DNA of 64,000 bases from Nonomuraea purpurea (lineage in GTDB: Bacteria > Actinomycetota > Actinomycetes > Streptosporangiales > Streptosporangiaceae). The translations under genes and the position numbers were made by a program. Shown in pieces: positions 8,088-16,044 of this stretch. The stretch spans positions 1 through 64,000 of the forward strand of contig NZ_JBHSBI010000012.1 of the NCBI RefSeq assembly GCF_042650645.1. The letters run 5' to 3'. The notes under the pieces are model-generated. The model was given only the letters and a program-made list of their open reading frames with translations. It did no database searches and had not been told where the DNA came from. Positions within the stretch are counted from its first letter, which is position 1. Each line of letters starts with the position of its first letter.

Positions 8088-8510
8088 ATGGCTCAGGACG
8101 GAAATGTCAACGATGAGATGCCGGGCACTCCAGGGGGTGGTGTTTATGACTGGTACCAGCGTGGGGTGAAGTTGCTGAAGGAGGGCAGTCCGGCGGCTGC
8201 GGCGGCCTTGCTTGAGCGGGCTGCGGCGGCCGAGCCCGAATCGAGGAGCATCCTGGAGGCGCTGGCTCGGGCGCAGTTCAACTCCCGGCAGTATGCCGAG
8301 GCGGCGGTGAGTTTTCGACAGATCGTGGACGCTAATCCGGCTGAGGATTATGCCTATTTTGGGCTGGGGTTGTCGTTGTGGCGGACCGGGGATATCGAGG
8401 GGGCTCAGGAGCCGTTGGCCATAGCGGTGGCCATGCGACCTGATGAGGGGAATTACGTGTCGGCTTTGAACAGTGTGCGCGCTACCCTGCGGGCTCGCCG
8501 GGAAATGTAG
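8088..8510 (+). CDS. Small TPR-repeat protein
   Basis: A 140-residue soluble protein. A glycine-rich N-terminal segment is followed by about three TPR-like helical hairpins, with motifs such as AAALLERAAAAEPES, YAEAAVSFRQIVDANP and GAQEPLAIAVAMRPD. TPRs mediate protein-protein contacts; the partner is unknown. The ATG at 8088 has GAAGGAG at 8072-8078. The upstream in-frame ATG at 8070 overlaps that site and is unlikely. It lies between the divergent DUF1015 gene and the HAD phosphatase. Confidence 0.75.
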   Translation: MAQDGNVNDEMPGTPGGGVYDWYQRGVKLLKEGSPAAAAALLERAAAAEPESRSILEALARAQFNSRQYAEAAVSFRQIVDANPAEDYAYFGLGLSLWRTGDIEGAQEPLAIAVAMRPDEGNYVSALNSVRATLRARREM

Positions 8511-8714
8511 GGGGAAGTCAACCGGCCTGCTTTGTGAATGATGATGGGTGGCGCGTTGAGTTCGTCCGGGTCTGGGTGTTGCCACAGCGTTGCTTGGTCT
8601 CGGTCAGGTGGGTGTCCGGGGTGGCATCGCCGGACGGTCTGGGGCGTTCTTCGGGGTGAGGTTGAGTTCGGCGGACTTGGCCGTCCTCTCTGTGGGTGGG
8701 TTTGGGGGCGACGC

Positions 8715-8736
8715 TAAAGTCTCACGCGGCGTGAGA
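8715..8736 (+). promoter_or_regulatory. -10-like element with overlapping palindromic operator
   Basis: TCTCACGC (8720-8727) and GCGTGAGA (8729-8736) form a perfect 17-bp inverted repeat with a one-base centre, 19 bases before the HAD gene start. TAAAGT (8715-8720) fits an actinobacterial -10 hexamer, so the palindrome would cover the transcription start. This suggests repressor control; the repressor is unknown. Confidence 0.45.
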
Positions 8737-8755
8737 GTCAACGGGAAGAGGCGCT

Positions 8756-9727
8756 GTGCTGATCGACGGGTATGACACCCTGCTGCTCGACCTCGATGGC
8801 GTGGTCTACCTGGGCAGCCATGCGGTGCCTGGGGCTCCGGCCGCGTTGGAGGAGGCGGGGCGGCGTGGGGTGCGGCTGGCGTACGTGACGAACAACGCCT
8901 CCCGTACTCCGGCTGCCATCGCGTCGCATCTGCGTGAGCTGGGGGCGCCCGCCAGTGCCGCCGACGTGGTGACGTCGGCGCAGGCCGCTGCGCGGTTGGT
9001 GGCTGAGAGGGTGCCGCCTGGGTCGAACGTGCTCGTGGTCGGTGGGTCTGGGTTGCGGTTGGCTGTACGGGATCGAGGGCTTCGTCCGGTATCGACGGCT
9101 GTTGAGTCGCCTGTGGCGGTGGTGCAGGGGATCGCGCCCGGGGTGTCGTACGGGCTGCTGTCCGAAGGGGCGTTGGCGGTACGGCAGGGGGCGCTGTTCG
9201 TGGCCTCCAACGGTGACACCACGATGCCCACCCGGCGGGGGGAATTGCCAGGGAATGGGGCGATGGTGCGGGTTATCGCAACGGCGACAGGGGTTGAGCC
9301 GGTTTATGCGGGCAAGCCTGATCCGCCGTTGCATCGGGAGTCGATGATCCGCACGGGGGCGCGGCGGCCGCTGGTCGTGGGGGATCGACTGGACACTGAC
9401 ATCGAGGGGGCCACGAATGCGGGGGTCGACAGTCTGCTGGTGTTGACCGGGGTGGCTTCGGCGGTCGATGTGTTGACGGCGGGGCCGCGGCATCGGCCTA
9501 CGTACATCGGGGAGGATTTGGGGGCGTTGCTTCTTCCCTATCCCGAGGTGCGGGATGGTGTTTGCGGGGGATGGCGGGCCTGGTGGGACGACGCGGTGCT
9601 GCGGCTCGACGGGGATGGCAGCCGAATCGACGGACTGCGGGCCGCCTGCGATGCCGCCTGGGCCGTTGCCGGGGAGGGGCGGCTTGAGGAGGATGTGGTC
9701 AAGCCGGTCCTTGATCGCCTTCGATAG
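8756..9727 (+). CDS. HAD-IIA superfamily phosphatase
   Basis: A 323-residue cytosolic HAD hydrolase of the NagD/PGP type. Motif I is DLDGVVYLG (residues 12-20, nucleophile D12 and acid D14). Motif II lies in YVTNNAS (about 43-49). Motif III is the Lys of AGKPDPP (about 187). Motif IV is GDRLDTDIEG (about 210). Family members dephosphorylate small phosphates such as p-nitrophenyl phosphate, nucleotides or phosphoglycolate; the natural substrate is not evident. The GTG start has GGGAAGAGG upstream. In actinobacteria this gene often lies just upstream of the tlyA-nadK-recN block, as here. Confidence 0.85.
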   Translation: MLIDGYDTLLLDLDGVVYLGSHAVPGAPAALEEAGRRGVRLAYVTNNASRTPAAIASHLRELGAPASAADVVTSAQAAARLVAERVPPGSNVLVVGGSGLRLAVRDRGLRPVSTAVESPVAVVQGIAPGVSYGLLSEGALAVRQGALFVASNGDTTMPTRRGELPGNGAMVRVIATATGVEPVYAGKPDPPLHRESMIRTGARRPLVVGDRLDTDIEGATNAGVDSLLVLTGVASAVDVLTAGPRHRPTYIGEDLGALLLPYPEVRDGVCGGWRAWWDDAVLRLDGDGSRIDGLRAACDAAWAVAGEGRLEEDVVKPVLDRLR

Positions 9728-10503
9728 GCGGTGTGAATCGCCCCGGGCTCGGTGTCGCTCCGGCTGCTCCGGTGGGCTGAAGGCCGGGCTCAGTTGGGGC
9801 GGGTGCACTCGCTGGGTGGGGGCAGCGGTGGCGAGAGTGTCTGGCGGCCGAGTGCTGCTTCCTCGACGGACGGCGGTGTGTCTCTGCTTCCGGAGGGAAG
9901 GAGGGCTCACTTCCGGGGAAGGTGGGCTCACTTCTACAGGGAGGTGGGCGTTGAGTTCGCTCCGGTCATTTGAGCCGAGGTAGGCGGCGTGCTTGGCAAG
10001 GTGGGTCGGTAGGGGTCCCGTTTTGGCTTCCCGGGGTGGGGTTCGGCTTGCACTGGGCGTGTGGAGGGGGTGGGTGGCGCGGTTGGCTGGGGAAATGTGA
10101 GGCGGTGGGGTTGTCTGGGGTTTCTGTGGGGTGATCGGGGTTGTTTGGTGTTGATGTTGTGAATGGGGTTGTCTGGGCGTTTCCGTGAGTGGTGGGGGTT
10201 GTCTGGGGCTGGTGTTGTGTGGGGAGGCCGGGGGTGGGGGAGGTCGGCTTCTGTGGGGTGGTTTGGTGGTGGGTGCGGGGGTTGAGGCTGCTCCAGTGGG
10301 GTTTGCACGTTGCCCCTTCCGTTTGGCCGTGGCAGCGTGGACGGTCATCTCGTCGGTCGTCAGCTGAGCTCGCCGGGAACGATCGCTGGGGCAGGTCGTC
10401 GGGTGGTCAGGTGGGCGTTGGAGGCACGGTCCGGGTGCGTGGCGTTGGTGATCGGTTTTTTGGTTCGCCCATCGCCGAATGACGCCAATCGGGGAGCAAG
10501 GTG
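9728..10503. other. G/T-skewed gene-free stretch
   Basis: About 775 bases between two convergent genes with no supported ORF. From about 10020 to 10310 the plus strand is strongly enriched in G and T, with many GGGG runs and a 28-30-nt repeat (10107-10208). The antisense frames give proline-rich low-complexity peptides typical of spurious ORFs. Confidence 0.55.
10107..10208. repeat. 28-30-nt repeat built on GGGGTTGTCTGGG
   Basis: GGGGTTGTCTGGG or a one- to two-base variant starts at 10107, 10137, 10165 and 10195. The spacing of 28-30 bases breaks any reading frame. The regular G-runs could form G-quadruplexes on the plus strand; this is inference. Confidence 0.55.
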
Positions 10504-10851
10504 TCAGATCAGCCTGCGTAGTCGCAGCAGGTCGCCGAAGCTCGCGTCGATCTTCACCCGCCCCCCGAGCAGCGCCCGTGCCAGATCCAGTTCCCCGTCC
10601 ACCAGCGCGATCAGGTCGTCGCTCGCGATCGTGAGCTTGACGTCGGCCGGTTTGCCGCCCGACGGTGGCCGCTCGGTGAAGGGATCGAGCCCGTCATGGT
10701 GCAGCCGGCCGTAGAAGGTCACGTCGAGGTCGGGGACCCGGCAACTGACCGTGCGCTCGACCACGTGCTTGGCACGGTCCTCCTCGTCGATCTCGTCGAA
10801 CTGGGCGACGAGCTTGGCCAGTGCCGCCCGGCACTCCTCGACGCTTGCCAT
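10504..10851 (-). CDS. SCP2 (sterol-carrier-like) domain protein
   Basis: A 115-residue single-domain protein. Residues about 10-110 show an SCP2-like alternating pattern: VSCRVPDLDVTFYGRLHHDG, DVKLTIASDDLIALVDGELD and ARALLGGRVKIDASFGDLLR. The domain forms a hydrophobic pocket for lipid-like ligands; no ligand can be named. The start at 10851 (MASVEE) has AGAAAGG nine bases upstream, which makes the in-frame ATG at 10860 too close. It is divergent from the tlyA operon and is a frequent neighbour of tlyA in actinobacteria. Confidence 0.75.
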   Translation of the reverse strand: MASVEECRAALAKLVAQFDEIDEEDRAKHVVERTVSCRVPDLDVTFYGRLHHDGLDPFTERPPSGGKPADVKLTIASDDLIALVDGELDLARALLGGRVKIDASFGDLLRLRRLI

Positions 10852-10965
10852 GATGCGCATCCTTTCTTCCCTTTGCGGACCGTAGCGTTCCACATCAGTA
10901 GCACCCCCGTATGAGCTTCAACGCGTGACACGCCTGCCAAGGTCCCGGCCGCTCCCGGGAGGCGT

Positions 10966-10978
10966 TACCGTCGAGTCA
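10966..10978 (+). promoter_or_regulatory. Likely leaderless promoter of the tlyA operon
   Basis: TACCGT (10966-10971) fits the TANNNT -10 consensus and ends six bases before the ATG at 10978. Transcription would therefore start at or next to the start codon. No Shine-Dalgarno sequence is present and no clear -35 is seen. Confidence 0.5.
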
Positions 10979-11244
10979 TGAGTGAGCTGCCGGGGGAGAC
11001 CGGCGACGAGCGGGTCGACGCCATCGTGGCCGACCTCGGCCGGCTCGGCGAGCTGCCGGTGAGCGCGCACGTGGCGGTCTTCGACGAGGCGTTCGCGGGG
11101 CTGGAGAGCACGCTCTCGCACGCCGTGGACGACCCGAGCGCCGCAGAGGGCGACCGGGGCGTCGTCCAGCATGACCAGAGCGTTGCGGGACCCGACCAGA
11201 AGAGCGCCCCAGAACACGCCGCTCAGGCCATGGGCCGCCCGTGA
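10978..11244 (+). CDS. Small conserved-context protein upstream of tlyA
   Basis: An 88-residue soluble acidic protein of unknown function. The first 50 residues look helical (VDAIVADLGRLGELPVSAHV and AVFDEAFAGLESTL); the tail is polar and probably disordered. Its stop overlaps the tlyA GTG start by four bases (GTGA), which implies translational coupling. Small ORFs of this kind commonly precede tlyA in actinobacteria. I recognise no named domain. Confidence 0.7.
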   Translation: MSELPGETGDERVDAIVADLGRLGELPVSAHVAVFDEAFAGLESTLSHAVDDPSAAEGDRGVVQHDQSVAGPDQKSAPEHAAQAMGRP

Positions 11245-12053
11245 GCCGGAGGATCCGCCTCGACAGCGAGCTGGTGCGCAGGGGCCTGGCCAGGTCGCGC
11301 GAGCAGGCCGCCCAGCTCATCGACGCCGGCCGGGTCTCTGTCGGCGGCCGGCAGGCCAGCAAGTCCGCCACGCAGGTGGACACCGCCTCGGCCATCGTCG
11401 TGGCCGCCTCGGAAGAGGGGCCCGACTACGTTTCGCGAGGAGCGCACAAACTGCTCGGCGCGCTGGAGGCGTTCGAGAACCTGTCGGTGGAGGGCCGTCG
11501 CTGCCTTGACGCGGGCGCCTCCACGGGCGGGTTCACCGACGTGCTGCTGCGTCACGGCGCCGCCCATGTGCTCGCCGTCGACGTCGGCTACGGCCAGCTC
11601 GCCTGGTCGCTGCGCACCGACGAACGGGTCACGGTCATGGAACGCCTCAACGTCCGCGACCTGACGCCGGAGATGGTCGGCGAGGCGCCCACGCTGGTGG
11701 TGGGCGACCTGTCGTTCATCTCGCTGCGGCTGGTGCTGCCGGCGTTGGCCGAGGTGGCCGCGCCTCGGGCCGACTTCGTGCTGCTCGTCAAACCGCAGTT
11801 CGAGGTGGGCAAGGATCTCGTGGGCGCGGGCGGCGTCGTACGGGATCCGGAGCTGCGGGCGCGTTCCGTGCGCGACGCCGCGGCCAAGGCCGGGGAGTTG
11901 GGGTTGAGCGTGCGCGGTGTGACCGCCAGCCCGCTGCCGGGACCGTCGGGAAATGTGGAATATCTGCTCTGGCTGGGCAAGGGCGAGGGCGAGCCGCCAG
12001 TGGCCGGCCTCGACGCCGAGATCCAGCGTGCCGTGGCGGAAGGGCCGCAATGA
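11241..12053 (+). CDS. tlyA: TlyA-type rRNA 2'-O-methyltransferase (hemolysin A family)
   Basis: A 270-residue S-adenosylmethionine-dependent methyltransferase. Residues 1-60 form an S4 RNA-binding domain (LDSELVRRGLARSREQAAQLI). An FtsJ-type Rossmann domain follows, with the SAM motif DAGASTGGFTD (about 91-101), the acidic motif VGDLSF (about 154) and the catalytic-region Lys of LLVKPQFE (about 180). In Mycobacterium TlyA 2'-O-methylates cytidines in 16S and 23S rRNA and thereby allows capreomycin binding. It overlaps its neighbours by four bases on both sides, giving an operon of small ORF-tlyA-nadK. Confidence 0.9.
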   Translation: MSRRIRLDSELVRRGLARSREQAAQLIDAGRVSVGGRQASKSATQVDTASAIVVAASEEGPDYVSRGAHKLLGALEAFENLSVEGRRCLDAGASTGGFTDVLLRHGAAHVLAVDVGYGQLAWSLRTDERVTVMERLNVRDLTPEMVGEAPTLVVGDLSFISLRLVLPALAEVAAPRADFVLLVKPQFEVGKDLVGAGGVVRDPELRARSVRDAAAKAGELGLSVRGVTASPLPGPSGNVEYLLWLGKGEGEPPVAGLDAEIQRAVAEGPQ

Positions 12054-12949
12054 ATCGGACCGTGCTGGTCGCCGTACACACCGGGCGTGACGCCGCCGTC
12101 GAAAGCGCTCGCCAGGTCATCAACCGGCTGATCGCCGCCGGCATCAACGTCAGGGTGCTCGACTCGGAGGCCGAGGAGATCGGCTGCGGCCGGGCCGAGT
12201 CCGTGCCGAGTGACCCGAGCGCCGTCAAGGACGCCGAGGTCATGATCGTGCTCGGCGGCGACGGGACACTGCTGCGCGCCGCCGAGCTGGCCAGGCCGGC
12301 CGGAACGCCGCTGCTCGGGGTCAATCTCGGGCATGTCGGGTTCCTGGCGGAGGCGGAGGTCGACGATCTTTCCGCCGCGGTCGACAGCATCGTGGCCGGC
12401 CGCTACGACGTCGAGGAGCGTATGACGATCGACGTTCTGGCCAGGCAGAACGGCCGCGTGCTCGCCGACACCTGGGCGCTCAACGAGGCCACCGTCGAAA
12501 AGCAGGAGCGCATGCTCGAGGTCGTCGCCGAGATCGACGGCCGGCCGCTGTCGCGGTGGGGATGCGACGGTGTGATCTGCGCCACGCCGACCGGCTCGAC
12601 CGCGTACGCGTTCTCGGCCGGAGGGCCCGTCGTCTGGCCCGAGGTGGAGGCGCTGCTCATGGTGCCCATCAGCGCGCACGCGCTGTTCGCCAGGCCGCTG
12701 ATGGTCTCGCCGCGTTCCACGCTGGCCGTCGAGATCCTGCCCGACACACCGGGCGGCGTTCTGTGGTGCGACGGACGCCGCCGTTTCGAGCTGCCTTCGG
12801 GCACGCGGGTGGAGGTCCGCAGGGGCTCCGAGCCCGTACGCCTAGCGCGCCTGCACGGCGTGGAGAGCACCGGCGCGCCCTTCACCGACAGGCTGGTCGC
12901 CAAGTTCGAGCTTCCTGTTCAGGGCTGGCGCGGGAGGGTGCGACCCTGA
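12050..12949 (+). CDS. nadK: NAD kinase
   Basis: A 299-residue ATP-NAD kinase making NADP+ from NAD+ in the cytosol. The diagnostic GGDG motif is in VLGGDGTLLRAA (about residues 64-75). The NE motif is in LNEATVEK (about 144-151). The glycine-rich TPTGSTAYAFSAGGP lies at about 178-192. The length fits bacterial NadK. The ATG overlaps the tlyA stop (ATGA), so translation is coupled. NADPH made from its product serves the pentose-phosphate and reductive pathways encoded elsewhere in the window. Confidence 0.95.
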   Translation: MNRTVLVAVHTGRDAAVESARQVINRLIAAGINVRVLDSEAEEIGCGRAESVPSDPSAVKDAEVMIVLGGDGTLLRAAELARPAGTPLLGVNLGHVGFLAEAEVDDLSAAVDSIVAGRYDVEERMTIDVLARQNGRVLADTWALNEATVEKQERMLEVVAEIDGRPLSRWGCDGVICATPTGSTAYAFSAGGPVVWPEVEALLMVPISAHALFARPLMVSPRSTLAVEILPDTPGGVLWCDGRRRFELPSGTRVEVRRGSEPVRLARLHGVESTGAPFTDRLVAKFELPVQGWRGRVRP

Positions 12950-13000
12950 GTGAATAGAGGGCAGACCGCGTAGGATCACGTGGGCACGGCGGCGTCCGAG

Positions 13001-13014
13001 CGAACAGGCGTTCG
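13001..13014. promoter_or_regulatory. SOS box (LexA operator) before recN
   Basis: CGAACAGGCGTTCG matches the actinobacterial/Gram-positive SOS consensus CGAACRNRYGTTYG at every position. It lies 50 bases before the recN start. This predicts LexA repression and induction by DNA damage. A possible -10 (TAGGAT, 12971-12976) lies upstream and another (GGATACGGAT region, 13014-13023) just downstream. Confidence 0.85.
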
Positions 13015-13064
13015 GATACGGATCCGTGTGACCGACCAGACACGGCAGTGAACGGGAGTGGGCA

Positions 13065-14774
13065 GTGCGACCAAGGGTCGAGGAGGTCCGCATCCAGGGG
13101 CTTGGCGTCATCGACGAGGCCGTCCTCGAGCTTTCGCCGGGCTTCAACGTGGTCACCGGCGAGACGGGCGCGGGTAAGACGATGGTCGTCACGGGGCTCG
13201 GGTTGCTGTTCGGCGGCAGAGCCGATCCCTCGCGCATCCGACCGGGAGCGGAGCGGGCCTCCGTGGAGGGCACACTGGTCGTTGAGGCGGCCGGACGGGT
13301 GGCCCAGCAGGTCGAGGACATCGGCGGCCAGGTCGAGGACGGTGAGCTGATCATCTCGCGCACCGTCTCCGCCGAGGGGCGCTCCAGGGCTTGGCTGGGC
13401 GGGCGCACGGTGCCCGTCGGCACCCTGACGTACCTCGCCGACGACCTGGTGGCCGTCCACGGGCAGATGGACCAGCAGCGGCTGCTCCAGCCGGCCAGGC
13501 AGCGGGCCGCGCTCGACCGGTATGCCGGGAACAAGCTGGTCAAGCCACTACGGTCGTACACACAGGCGTACAAACGGCACAAGCAGGTCGGCGCGCTGCT
13601 GGAGGAGCTGACCACCCAGGCCAGGGAGCGGCAGCAGGAGGCCGACATGCTCCGCTTCGGCCTGGAGGAGATCGAGAAGGTCGAACCCAAGCCGGGCGAG
13701 GACGCCGAGCTGCGCGGCGAGGAGGAGCGGCTCTCGCACGCCGACGCGTTGCGCAGCGCCGCGACCACCGCGCACACGGCGCTGCTCGGTGACCCCATGG
13801 AGGCCGCGGGCGGCCCCCACGACGTGATCTCGCTGCTCGGCGAGGCACGCTCGGCCGTGGAGGCCGTACGCGACTTCGACACCCAGCTCGCCGGCGTGGC
13901 CGAACGGCTGGCCGAGGCCGGCTACCTGATCTCCGACGTGGCCACCGAGCTGGCGGCCTACGCCGAGTCGATCGAGGCCGACCCCGCGCGGCTGGCGGCG
14001 GTGCAGGAACGTCGTTCAATTTTGTCCGGTCTGATCAGGAAGTACGGCGAGGACAGCGCCGGCGTCCTGGCCTGGGCGCAGCGCTCGGCCGCCCGGCTGG
14101 CCGAGCTCGAGGGCGACGACGAGCGCATCGGGGAGCTCAACGGCGAGTACGAGGAGCTGACCGCCCGGCTCACCGAGCTGGCCGCCGAGCTCACCGGCGT
14201 GCGCGAGGCCGCCGCCGAGCGGTTCGGCCAGGCCGTGACAGAGGAGCTGACGGCGCTGGCCATGCCCCACGCCAGAGTCGTGGTCGAGCTCACCCAGAGC
14301 GAGGAGTTCGGGCCGGAGGGCCGCGACGAGGTGGAGCTGCGGATGGCCGCGCATCCCGCCGCGCCGCCGCTGCCGCTCAACAAGGGCGCCTCAGGAGGCG
14401 AGCTGAGCCGGGTGATGCTCGCGATCGAGGTGGTCTTCGCCGGCGCTGATCCGGTGCCGACCTTCGTCTTCGACGAGGTCGACGCGGGTGTCGGCGGCAA
14501 GGCCGCGGTCGAGATCGGGCGCAGGCTCGCCAGGCTCGCGCGTACCGCGCAGGTCATCGTCGTCACCCACCTGCCGCAGGTGGCCGCGTTCGCCGACCAG
14601 CATCTGGTGGTGGAGAAGGCGAGCGACGGCAGCGTCGTGCGCAGCGGCGTCGTGACGCTCAACCACGAGGGCCGGGTACGCGAGCTGTCGCGCATGCTGG
14701 CCGGGCTGGAGGACTCCGAACTGGGCCGGGCGCACGCCGAGGAACTGCTGGGTCTGGCGGCAGCCGACAGGTGA
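13065..14774 (+). CDS. recN: DNA repair protein RecN
   Basis: A 569-residue SMC-like ATPase for double-strand-break repair. The head is split: the Walker A motif GETGAGKT lies near residue 33, and the ABC signature (GASGGELSRVMLAIE, about 446) and Walker B (FVFDEVDAGVGG, about 468) lie near the C-terminus. Between them, residues about 150-400 form coiled-coil arms rich in A, E, L and R. The GTG at 13065 (RPRVEEVRIQGLGVID) gives the usual N-terminus, with GGGAGTGGG upstream. A consensus SOS box precedes it, so induction by LexA release is expected. The length fits the family. Confidence 0.95.
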   Translation: MRPRVEEVRIQGLGVIDEAVLELSPGFNVVTGETGAGKTMVVTGLGLLFGGRADPSRIRPGAERASVEGTLVVEAAGRVAQQVEDIGGQVEDGELIISRTVSAEGRSRAWLGGRTVPVGTLTYLADDLVAVHGQMDQQRLLQPARQRAALDRYAGNKLVKPLRSYTQAYKRHKQVGALLEELTTQARERQQEADMLRFGLEEIEKVEPKPGEDAELRGEEERLSHADALRSAATTAHTALLGDPMEAAGGPHDVISLLGEARSAVEAVRDFDTQLAGVAERLAEAGYLISDVATELAAYAESIEADPARLAAVQERRSILSGLIRKYGEDSAGVLAWAQRSAARLAELEGDDERIGELNGEYEELTARLTELAAELTGVREAAAERFGQAVTEELTALAMPHARVVVELTQSEEFGPEGRDEVELRMAAHPAAPPLPLNKGASGGELSRVMLAIEVVFAGADPVPTFVFDEVDAGVGGKAAVEIGRRLARLARTAQVIVVTHLPQVAAFADQHLVVEKASDGSVVRSGVVTLNHEGRVRELSRMLAGLEDSELGRAHAEELLGLAAADR

Positions 14775-14847
14775 TCCTGGGTGACATAGCGGACACGCCG
14801 CGTAATGCGTGGCCTGTGTGCTGTTCGGCTCTGGCAGGATGGTCTTG

Positions 14848-16044
14848 ATGAAGGTTCCGGGGAGCAAAATGCCGGGCCTCCGTGGCAGGAAGGTCGGAGA
14901 CCTTTCCGGTGTGACGGCAGTGGCGAGAATCGACCGGCGTACGAAGAGGCTTACCAAGCGCCTCAAGCCCGGGGAAATAGCGATTATCGACCATGTTGAC
15001 GTTGACCGGGTCAGCGCGGAGGCGCTCGTCGCATGCGGTGCGGCCGCCGTGGTGAACGTCGCCTGCGGGATCAGTGGCCGCTATCCCAACCTGGGGCCGC
15101 AGATCCTGCTGGAAGCCGGCGTCCCGTTCGTCGACAACGTAAACCGCGAGTTGTTCGAGCGCGTCAAGGACGGCGACGTGGTCCGGCTCTGCGACGGGGT
15201 CGTCTACCTCGACGACGACGTGGTGGGCAAGGGCGACACCCAGACCCCGGAGGCCGTCGAGGCCGCGATGGCCGAGGCCCGCGCCGGGCTGTCCGTGCAG
15301 ATCGAGGCTTTCGCCGTCAACACGATGGAGTACGTTCGCGGCGAGGGCAAGCTCCTCATCGACGGAGTCGGCGTGCCTGAGATCCGCACCCCCATCGAGG
15401 GCAGGCATGCCCTCATTGTGGTGCGCGGATATCACTACAAGGAAGACATCGCCACCCTTCGCCCCTACATCCGCGAATACCGGCCGGTTCTCATCGGCGT
15501 CGACGGCGGGGCCGACGCGCTGCTGGAGGCCGGCTACCTGCCCGACGTGATCGTCGGCGACTTCGACTCGGTCTCCAGCAAGGCCCTGACCTGCGGCGCC
15601 GAGCTCGTCGTCCACGCCTATCGCGACGGCAGGGCGCCGGGCCTGGAGCGCGTGCACCAGCTCGGCCGCGAGGCGGTGATCTTCCCCGCCACCGGCACCA
15701 GCGAGGACATCGCGATGATCCTCGCCGACGACAAGGGCGCCGAGCTCATCGTCGCGGTCGGCACCCACGGTACGCTGGAGGAGTTCCTCGACAAGGGGCG
15801 TCCGGGGATGGCCAGCACCTTCCTCACCCGCCTGATCATCGGCAGCAAGCTCATCGACGCCAAGGGCGTGAGCAGGCTCTACCGCAGCCGCATCAGCACC
15901 TCCCAGCTCCTTCTCCTGGTGATCACCGCGTTGATCACCATGGGGGTGTCGCTCTCCCTCTCGCCGCTCGGCCAGACCTGGCTGAACGGACTGCAAGACG
16001 TCTGGAATGCGTTCATCTTCTGGCTGGTCGGACTCTTCTCGTGA
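14848..16044 (+). CDS. steA: SteA-like cytokinetic-ring protein
   Basis: A 398-residue protein with a large cytosolic part and one C-terminal transmembrane helix (about 350-375). The middle contains a thiamine-pyrophosphokinase-like fold (VLIGVDGGADALLEAGYLPD, then VIVGDFDSVS at about 235). It resembles SteA of Corynebacterium glutamicum, which works with the membrane protein SteB at the septum; the next gene is a SteB homologue, overlapping by four bases. Start 14848 (MKVPGSKM) is preferred because GGCAGGA lies eight bases upstream; in-frame ATGs at 14809 and 14839 are alternatives. The catalytic state of the kinase-like fold is unknown. Confidence 0.8.
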   Translation: MKVPGSKMPGLRGRKVGDLSGVTAVARIDRRTKRLTKRLKPGEIAIIDHVDVDRVSAEALVACGAAAVVNVACGISGRYPNLGPQILLEAGVPFVDNVNRELFERVKDGDVVRLCDGVVYLDDDVVGKGDTQTPEAVEAAMAEARAGLSVQIEAFAVNTMEYVRGEGKLLIDGVGVPEIRTPIEGRHALIVVRGYHYKEDIATLRPYIREYRPVLIGVDGGADALLEAGYLPDVIVGDFDSVSSKALTCGAELVVHAYRDGRAPGLERVHQLGREAVIFPATGTSEDIAMILADDKGAELIVAVGTHGTLEEFLDKGRPGMASTFLTRLIIGSKLIDAKGVSRLYRSRISTSQLLLLVITALITMGVSLSLSPLGQTWLNGLQDVWNAFIFWLVGLFS

